62,037 nucleotides of DNA from JBBQWR01 sp038210495 (lineage in GTDB: Bacteria; Planctomycetota; Planctomycetia; Pirellulales; DATAWG01). Below are positions 55,590 to 62,037 of the stretch, piece by piece. The stretch is from the NCBI GenBank assembly GCA_038210495.1, contig JBBQWR010000035.1:1-62037 (forward strand), in the 5' to 3' direction. The translations under genes were made by a program, and so were the position numbers. The notes beneath the pieces are model-generated. The model did no database searches and was not told the origin of the DNA. It saw nothing but the letters and a program-made list of their open reading frames with translations. Each line of letters opens with the position of its first letter. Within the stretch, counting starts at the first letter, position 1.

Positions 55590-58500
55590 TTATCGTGCAA
55601 CATTGTGGTGATTTTCATTGCGTGAGCCGCGGACGAGCGGCGCCACTGCCAGCGCACCTAGCAGAAGCAGAACAATGGTTGCTGGCTCGGGAACGGCGGC
55701 GACGCCACCTCCAATGCCACCACCCAGACTGGCGCCTGAACTCGCGGCCGACGAGGAACCTCCACTCGACAGGCTTCCCGAATTGACCCCGGCGCCGAAC
55801 GGCTGCGCGGCCAAGCTGGCGAAGCTCGACGAGCCGCCTCCCATAGCTACGAACGGAAGCGAATTGCCCATCGCGTCGCTCGCGGCCAACGTGAACACGC
55901 CGCCACTGCCGATCAATAGCGAGCTTTGATTGATGTGGTCGGCGGTCAGATCGCCGTTGACCGTGACCGAGCCGCTTCCGGGAGTGATCGAATCGATCCC
56001 ACCCACGATTTGGCCCATGCCGCTGGCGACAATAGCGCCGTCGTTGGCGACCTTGGCCCGATTGGCGGCTGGGGTCGACTTGCCGAGGGCCGAAACGGGT
56101 CCGGCCAATTCGAGCGTGCCGGCCGCGGCGACGGTGGCTGTCACTCCCGCGCCGATCGTCGAGGCGGCGGCGCTACTAAACACGAGCGTTCCGCCATTGA
56201 CGACCACGCTGGTGTTGTCGTTGAGTTGCGTCTTGCCACTGATCGTCAACGATCCGCCGCCGTCTTTCTTCAACTGTGCCGCGACTCCCGCCGTGCCGGC
56301 CGGATTGAGCATCGTTGGCGCCGTGCCCGTGGACAGTTCGAGTCCGGCCTGCGAAATCGAAGGACCCGATTGGGTGACGCTGAAGATCGTTCCCGTGTCA
56401 ACTTTGACGTTCGCCGTGCTCCCCACGGAAACCGTGCCGGACAGGTTGCTCACCGTTTGCGAACTGCCCAGTTCGACGGTGGTTAGGCCGCCGGAGGAAT
56501 TGACCTGCAATGGGCCGACGCCCAGATTGCCGGTAGCCGTTGTCCGCAGCGTGCCGGCGTTGGCGATGGTGGCGCCGGAGTAGGTATTGACGCCGCTGAG
56601 CACTTGGGCGCCGGCGCCCGAGTTGACCAAGCTGATCGCGGCGGCGACTCCGCTGTCGCTGATCACGCCGCTAAATGTGGTGCTGCCGCTGGCGGGGTTG
56701 AGGGTCAACGTCGCCGAAGTGCTCGGGGCGCTGTTGACGATCGAGCCACCGCCGCCCGTGCCATCGGCCAGCGAAGCGACCGTTTGGCTGACGCCACTGA
56801 GATCGAGCGTCGCGCCGCTGGCAATCTGCAAGGCGGTGCCTGTCGGCAGCGTATTGCTCGAAGTGGTATTTGATGAGACGAATTGATTGGTAAAGCCGTA
56901 GAGGTGCCAGCTATCCCCGGTGTGGAGGGCGGCGCTCAATGTCAACATTCCCATCGGGCCGGCGACATAGGTGAAATCGAGGTAGTTGCCGGTCGCGTTG
57001 GCATCCTCGTTGACATTGTTCAGGGTGACGGGAGACCCGGTGCCCGGATCAAACGTCCAATCCGCGGAGCGGTCGGCTGCGCCGAATTGGCGATAGTAAA
57101 TCCGCGCATCGTAAGACTGGCCGGCATTCAGGCCGGTGATCGTAAGCGTTTGGGGGTTGCCGGTGCCATAGATGAAATTGCCCAAGAGGGTGTTGGTAGC
57201 TGGTCCGGCGCCATTGAAAGTTGAGTTTGTGAAGGTGTTCCCCCAATTGGTCGTGGAATAGTTGGCGCCACTCTGCGAGGCATTGGTGAATGCGAGGCCG
57301 TTTACGGTTAGACCAGCGGTGTTGAAGGCCAATGCGTGGGTGTAGCCGCTCGCGCCGTAAGGCGAACTGACACCGATGCCCGAACCGGCGTCGGTGGTGA
57401 AGACATTGGTGCTCGCGACGATTGCGACCTGTCCCTGGAGCTTGAGAATGCCGCCGTTAATCGTGGTGCTGCCACTGTAAGTGTTCGCGGCGCTGAGCGT
57501 CAACGTGCCCATCCCCGTTTTGACCAACCCACCGGGACCGCTGAGGGCGCCCGCGTAATTCGTGCTCGCATTATTGCTACCGACGCTCGGCGTGACAGGG
57601 GCCGGCGATCCAGCCGAATCTTGGAGCACGATATTTCCCGAGCCCGAGAGCCCGCCGATGTTCGGGGCATTGACGCCGGCGGCAAAGGTCAGTCCGCCGT
57701 TGACGTTGACGGTGACCGTGCTGTTTTGCACTGCGTTTGCGTTGGCGATCTGTATCTGGCCGCCGGAAATTAAGGTGGCGCCGGTGTAGCTATTGCTGGC
57801 GCTGAGCACCAAAGCTCCCGGGCCGAAGTTGACGACATTGACTTGCCCGACGCCGTCCTGGATTGAGCCGCCGAACGTCGACGAACCGGACGGTATCGCC
57901 GCCACGATCGATCCGCCCTGCGCGTTGCTATTGGTCAAGATGCCCCCGGATGGGCCGGTTAACGAACTGACCACTTGATTTCCGGCGTTGAGATCGAAGA
58001 TCGCTCCACTGGCGATCGAGAGCACGGTTCCGGAAGGAAGAGTTCCGTAGGGCGCGATGGCCACATTGTCGACGAAAGTCGTTTGGTCGATGCCCACCGC
58101 GCTGCCGACGCTCGTGAACCCGATCGTATAGCTGCCGGCCGCCAACACGGGAAATGTTCCCGAAAAGCTGTCGAAACTGTTGGTATTGAGAGGCAGCACG
58201 GAACTGAGTCCCGGAATCGTGTTGTTGCCGAACTGCACGCTGATGGGATCTAACGGATAGCCGGGACGCCCTTCCAAGAGGAAACTGATCGAGTAGGTCC
58301 CCGCTGTCGGGAAATTGATTGTCTGGAAAAAAGTCCCATTATTGCCGCTATTTTGCAGAAGCGCCCCAAAGCCGCTCGGGGCATTGGTGATGCCATACGC
58401 GCTGCCATTGGTCGCCACGCCGCTGTTATTCAGGAACGTCCAACTAGCTCCTATCGGCCTAATTGTAAATCCGCCCCCGCTGGTCCCGGTGGTGAAACCC

Positions 58501-61500
58501 GCATTGGAAATAGTCAATGCCCCGGCTCCGGTCGTCGATGGGCCGAGCCGCAACGTACCGGCGCTCACCGCGGTGGGTCCCAGATACGAATTCACGCCGC
58601 CGATTGTCAGGGCGCCGGCGCCACTCTTGGTCAAGGATCCATTGCCGCTGATGGCGCCGCTATACGAAAGATTCCCCACGTTGGCAAACGTGAGCGCCAT
58701 GTTATTCACGATGTTGCCAGCCAAATTGCCGTCGTTGGCGCTACTCGCGCCATCGCCCAATCGCAGCGACGGGCCGTTGATCGTGGTTGTGCCCGAGGCG
58801 CCATTGAGCCGGGTGAGGATGAGCGGGGCCGCCCCGTTGACATTGATCGCCCCTAGGCCGCTGATCAGCCCGGCATAGGACTGCAACACGGCATTATTAA
58901 AGGTCAGCGCGCCACCGTTGACGATATCGCCGACCGCGCCGTTCGTCACGCCGTCTCCTAAGCGGAGCGTGCCATTGACGATCGTGGTACCGGCGCTGAA
59001 GGTGTGCGCGCCTGTGAGCGTCCATGTGCCGCCACCGTCCTTGACGACGGCGACCGTATTGCCGCTGCCGCCGTCGGAGATAACGCCGCTGACCGTTCCG
59101 CCGTTGCTGCCGTTGAGCGTGAGGGTCGAGACCCCCGCGCCGTTGCCGGTGATCGTGCCGCCGATGTTGAGCACATTGCTGGCGGCGGCGTTATTGGTGA
59201 TGGCATAGCTGGCGCTGGTCCCTTCGATCACCAGCGGCGCGTTGACCGTTTCGATATTGGCCACCGTGGCGGTCGATAAAATACTGCCTCCGGTGGTGAG
59301 ATGGAGGATTTGCCCATTGGTTTGACCGATGGTGTAGGCGCCAGCCGCGGCGTCAAACACGACGTTCTGCACATTGCGGCCCGAGTCGGGCAGTACGGTT
59401 TGATTGGCTGGATTGGTGGTGGCGACATTGAAGGTCGCTGAATCGGTGTTGGTGGTCGAACCGGTGGAACCGGGAATCAAGCCGCTGACCCAGTTGCCAG
59501 GCAACGACCAGGCCATTGTCGTTGCTCCCGCCGACCAGGCCTGCTTGGCAATCGTCAGATCGATTTCGTTGCCAACCTTTGTGAAGTTATAGCTCCTGCC
59601 CGTCAGCGGGGTGGTCCCGACGTTAATCGAAGTGGGACTGAATGTGCTCGCCAAGCTGCCGAACGTGAACAATTTGTAAGTGCCCAGCCCCAGGCCACCG
59701 GCATCGCTCAAATTCAGCGTGACCGATCCGGACGTGGGCAATGAAAGAACATTGGTGACTGCCACCAAGTCGGACGTTCCCGGGCTTGCGAAGTCGTAAT
59801 CGAGAACCGAACTGGTGTTGAGTATCAGGCTGCCGGTGGTCAGCGCGCCGATCGCGCCGAAGTTGCCGCTGGTATTGATGCCCGGAGCCAGATGGCCGGC
59901 CACTCCGGCGCCGGGACCGTTGATGACGAGCGTGCCCGCCAGAGTTCCCGAGCCGCTCAGGGTCGGGGCGCCGTTGGCGCCTGAGCCGCCGACCGTTACG
60001 GTAGTTGCAGCGAGCGAGCCGGTGGAGGCGATTCGGAGCGTGCCGCTGGCCACGGTCGTCGACCCCGTGTAGGTATTGGCCCCGGCCAATTCTTGCACGC
60101 CCGCTCCATTGATCGTGACCCGAGTGGATCCGCTGCCATCTTGAATGACACCGGCGAACGAAGTCGTCCCGGCAGGACTGAGAGTGAGAAGCGACGTTCC
60201 CGCCGAGCCATTCGTCACAACGGCGCTCGACACACCGGACAAGGAAACGGTTGCCTGATTGTTGCCGTTGAGATCGAGGGATCCGCCGCTGCCGATCGTG
60301 ATCGGCGTGGCGGCCGGCAGGTTGCCGTTCGAAGTCGCGGTGTACAGGGCGGCGACCTGCGACGCGGACAAGGCGGTCCCGACGACATAGGCGTCGTCAA
60401 TCGAGCCGTTAAGATTGCTGCCGTCGCTGTTGCCGAAAAAGAGCGAACCATTTTGAGCCAAGAGCGGCGAGGCGTTCCAGGCGTACGAATTCTTGGCCAC
60501 GCCGTCGAGGTAGGTCTGCGCTCCCGTGTTAGAAACAACGTAAGTGACCATGTGCCATTCATTCGCGTGAATCGTCAAGCCCGTGATATCGACCCCGGTA
60601 TTGATCCAGGTTCCTCCGCCGGCGCCCACGTCGCCATGGATCACGGAGGCCGTGCCGCCCGAGCCGGCCGAGACCTTGAGATCGAACGTGTTGCCGCCGC
60701 CGTTGCGGGTATCAATAAGTCCGTTAAATGCATTGGCGTTCGACAGATTGAACCAGGTGGAAATCGTGTAGGTGTGCAAATCAATGGACGCATTATCCGC
60801 GATGGAAACATGCGCCGTGCCGCCCAAATTGATCGCCTGCCCAAATTGTCCAGCGACGATGCTGGCTCCGTTGCCGGAGACCGCGCCGGCGAGGCCGGTC
60901 ACGGAGGAATTGGTGACGGCCGCGCCATCGGCGATCGGTCCCAGCGCGCCGTCCAGCGCGTAATGGGAATTCGCCCCTCCCAATCGCACGCTTCCGCCGC
61001 TGATGTTGGTCGTGCCGGTATACGACGAAAACCCGTTCGCAAGCGTGAGCGTTCCCGCTCCCGACTTGCTCACGTTGCCGCTGCCGGTGACGATTGCCGG
61101 GTAGGTCAAACTTGTTGGATTGGCGACGATGAGATTGCCCTGATTGACAATGTTTCCGTCGAAGCCACCGGCCGTGACGCCATCTCCGAATTGCAGGGTC
61201 CCGCCGCCGATGGTCAACTGGTGGCCGTTGCTGGCCACGGTATTGGTGACGACCAATGTCCCAGCGCCGGTTTTCAGAACGTCGTTCTGCACGGAGACTG
61301 GGACGGTGATATTGTGAGTTCCGGAGAGGGTGCTGAGGACCGACACGCCCCCCGGATCGCCTTGCAAGACGAACGCCGAACTGTTGTTGCTGGAAATGGT
61401 CCAGGGGTTGGCGCCATCGAACTGGATGTGGCCGACGGTTTCGTTGGCATCCAGATTGATCGTTGTGGGTGATCCCTGCGCGCTGAAGTTGGCGTTCGAG

Positions 61501-61973
61501 CCGGCGTAGTTGGGAATCACGCTGGTCCCGGTCTGACTGTTGTTCCAGGTCGCAGTGCTCCAATTCGCGCCGGACACGAAAGAGGTGTTGAACACCTGCT
61601 CCGTCGTAAAGCCATAGAGGTGGAACGACGCCCCGGTCGTGGGCGTCATGTTAATCGCTTCCGCCGCGCCGGTGGCGACAAACGTATACCGCAGCAGATT
61701 TGCCTGGCCAGCCGCGCTAGCGTCTTGATCGAAAGTCGTGCTTCCGCCGCTAGTGGTCGCGATATTGACGGTGCGGTTGTCGTTCGATCCAAAAGCGCGG
61801 TTGTAAAACGTTAACTCATAAGTGACGCCGGCCGTTAGTCCGCTTAGATTCACCGTCTCAACGTTCGACGACCCGCCAATTCCATAAATAAAGTCGCCTA
61901 GTACTACAGCGCCAGGTTCCTCTTGGTGAATCTGTCGGAATCGGCGAGACTTGGTTGGGGTCGGAGGACCGGC
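55590..61973 (-). CDS. Giant PEP-CTERM adhesin with autotransporter-associated beta-strand repeats (N-terminus broken)
   Basis: At least 2087 residues, counted from the GTG at 61853; the frame stays open to 61973 and is coding-like up to about 61905, but has no start or signal peptide. A roughly 90-residue domain ending HLYGF (about 1-82) recurs at about 1550-1640. A LamG/concanavalin-like domain lies at about 340-508 (ISTWFNLSNANAFNGLIDTR, NEWHMVTYVV, GSIDDAYV). Most of the rest is Gly/Ser/Thr-rich strand repeats of the SGAGTLTL...YTGTT...GTLRLG type. The last 36 residues are a PEP-CTERM sorting signal (VPEPATIVLLLLGALAV then basic tail), which implies exosortase processing. No exosortase gene is in the window. 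Confidence 0.88.
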   Translation of the reverse strand, partial: AGPPTPTKSRRFRQIHQEEPGAVVLGDFIYGIGGSSNVETVNLSGLTAGVTYELTFYNRAFGSNDNRTVNIATTSGGSTTFDQDASAAGQANLLRYTFVATGAAEAINMTPTTGASFHLYGFTTEQVFNTSFVSGANWSTATWNNSQTGTSVIPNYAGSNANFSAQGSPTTINLDANETVGHIQFDGANPWTISSNNSSAFVLQGDPGGVSVLSTLSGTHNITVPVSVQNDVLKTGAGTLVVTNTVASNGHQLTIGGGTLQFGDGVTAGGFDGNIVNQGNLIVANPTSLTYPAIVTGSGNVSKSGAGTLTLANGFSSYTGTTNISGGSVRLGGANSHYALDGALGPIADGAAVTNSSVTGLAGAVSGNGASIVAGQFGQAINLGGTAHVSIADNASIDLHTYTISTWFNLSNANAFNGLIDTRNGGGNTFDLKVSAGSGGTASVIHGDVGAGGGTWINTGVDITGLTIHANEWHMVTYVVSNTGAQTYLDGVAKNSYAWNASPLLAQNGSLFFGNSDGSNLNGSIDDAYVVGTALSASQVAALYTATSNGNLPAATPITIGSGGSLDLNGNNQATVSLSGVSSAVVTNGSAGTSLLTLSPAGTTSFAGVIQDGSGSTRVTINGAGVQELAGANTYTGSTTVASGTLRIASTGSLAATTVTVGGSGANGAPTLSGSGTLAGTLVINGPGAGVAGHLAPGINTSGNFGAIGALTTGSLILNTSSVLDYDFASPGTSDLVAVTNVLSLPTSGSVTLNLSDAGGLGLGTYKLFTFGSLASTFSPTSINVGTTPLTGRSYNFTKVGNEIDLTIAKQAWSAGATTMAWSLPGNWVSGLIPGSTGSTTNTDSATFNVATTNPANQTVLPDSGRNVQNVVFDAAAGAYTIGQTNGQILHLTTGGSILSTATVANIETVNAPLVIEGTSASYAITNNAAASNVLNIGGTITGNGAGVSTLTLNGSNGGTVSGVISDGGSGNTVAVVKDGGGTWTLTGAHTFSAGTTIVNGTLRLGDGVTNGAVGDIVNGGALTFNNAVLQSYAGLISGLGAINVNGAAPLILTRLNGASGTTTINGPSLRLGDGASSANDGNLAGNIVNNMALTFANVGNLSYSGAISGNGSLTKSGAGALTIGGVNSYLGPTAVSAGTLRLGPSTTGAGALTISNAGFTTGTSGGGFTIRPIGASWTFLNNSGVATNGSAYGITNAPSGFGALLQNSGNNGTFFQTINFPTAGTYSISFLLEGRPGYPLDPISVQFGNNTIPGLSSVLPLNTNSFDSFSGTFPVLAAGSYTIGFTSVGSAVGIDQTTFVDNVAIAPYGTLPSGTVLSIASGAIFDLNAGNQVVSSLTGPSGGILTNSNAQGGSIVAAIPSGSSTFGGSIQDGVGQVNVVNFGPGALVLSASNSYTGATLISGGQIQIANANAVQNSTVTVNVNGGLTFAAGVNAPNIGGLSGSGNIVLQDSAGSPAPVTPSVGSNNASTNYAGALSGPGGLVKTGMGTLTLSAANTYSGSTTINGGILKLQGQVAIVASTNVFTTDAGSGIGVSSPYGASGYTHALAFNTAGLTVNGLAFTNASQSGANYSTTNWGNTFTNSTFNGAGPATNTLLGNFIYGTGNPQTLTITGLNAGQSYDARIYYRQFGAADRSADWTFDPGTGSPVTLNNVNEDANATGNYLDFTYVAGPMGMLTLSAALHTGDSWHLYGFTNQFVSSNTTSSNTLPTGTALQIASGATLDLSGVSQTVASLADGTGGGGSIVNSAPSTSATLTLNPASGSTTFSGVISDSGVAAAISLVNSGAGAQVLSGVNTYSGATIANAGTLRTTATGNLGVGPLQVNSSGGLTTVELGSSQTVSNLSGTVSVGSTANVKVDTGTIFSVTQSGPSISQAGLELSTGTAPTMLNPAGTAGVAAQLKKDGGGSLTISGKTQLNDNTSVVVNGGTLVFSSAAASTIGAGVTATVAAAGTLELAGPVSALGKSTPAANRAKVANDGAIVASGMGQIVGGIDSITPGSGSVTVNGDLTADHINQSSLLIGSGGVFTLAASDAMGNSLPFVAMGGGSSSFASLAAQPFGAGVNSGSLSSGGSSSAASSGASLGGGIGGGVAAVPEPATIVLLLLGALAVAPLVRGSRNENHHNVAR

Positions 61974-62001
61974 TCATGATCGCCTTCCCGGAGAACCAGG
62001 T

Positions 62002-62037
62002 ATGGACGCCGTCGAGATTCGTGGTTTGAAACCGAAG
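62002..62037 (+). CDS. Possible start of a plus-strand gene cut by the window edge
   Basis: ATG 62002 opens MDAVEIRGLKPK to the edge, with GGAG eight bases upstream. Only 12 codons are visible. The same DNA on the minus strand has another open frame (FQTTNLDGVHTWFSGKAI) with GC-rich third positions, so either reading could be the real one. Confidence 0.25.
   Translation, partial: MDAVEIRGLKPK

Overview
The window looks like chromosomal DNA of a planctomycete, most likely a member of the Pirellulales. The evidence is a DUF1501 gene beside a DUF1549/DUF1553 cytochrome (PSD1-type) gene, a PEP-CTERM protein built of autotransporter-associated beta-strand repeats, a kinase-like protein with the N-terminal extension common in planctomycetes, high GC content, several GTG starts, mostly monocistronic genes, and intergenic spaces filled with short palindromic or tandem repeats. 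Names of families come from motif reading only; no database search was possible.

Layout. 1-114: C-terminal end of an IS4-like transposase at the left edge. 0.2-9.7 kb: GNAT-like protein, LptD/OstA-like outer-membrane protein with a strong sigma70-type promoter, diacylglycerol kinase, rplM-rpsI, an exported unknown, aroC. 9.9-14.5 kb: a sugar/AI-2-type ABC importer (double ATPase, permease, and a second permease joined in frame to its substrate-binding protein). 14.6-17.1 kb: hisN-like phosphatase and a WcaJ-type sugar-phosphate transferase. 17.5-27.8 kb: five same-strand genes for lineage-specific exported or membrane proteins (cyclase-like barrel, small membrane protein, PQQ-type propeller, solute-binding-like protein, unknown), then fbp. 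29.1-32.6 kb: KaiC-like ATPase and hybrid histidine kinase, translationally coupled. 32.9-34.1 kb: stress protein and BON lipoprotein. 34.4-39.5 kb: DUF1501 and PSD1 genes. 39.6-41.0 kb: LpxH-like phosphoesterase, a possible decayed gene, tRNA-Ile2(CAU). 41.3-52.5 kb: zinc-ribbon/STN-like membrane protein and a pseudokinase (GTGA overlap), divergent from a giant membrane-anchored caspase-like plus vWA protein. 52.5-55.3 kb: purine nucleoside phosphorylase, hisB, hisC. 55.6-62.0 kb: a >2000-residue PEP-CTERM adhesin whose N-terminus is broken at the right edge.

How it fits together. Housekeeping genes (ribosomal proteins, aroC, his genes, fbp, pnp, tRNA) are interspersed with envelope and signalling genes. 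LptD-like and LpxH-like proteins point to LPS export and lipid A synthesis; WcaJ-like transferase and the PEP-CTERM adhesin point to an elaborate surface. The strongest candidates for something undescribed are the caspase-vWA/pseudokinase/zinc-ribbon locus (41.3-52.5 kb), the permease-binding-protein fusion with an internal ribosome-binding site, the KaiC-histidine kinase pair, and a set of dispersed repeat families, one of which sits repeatedly just after stop codons in the same orientation as the gene.
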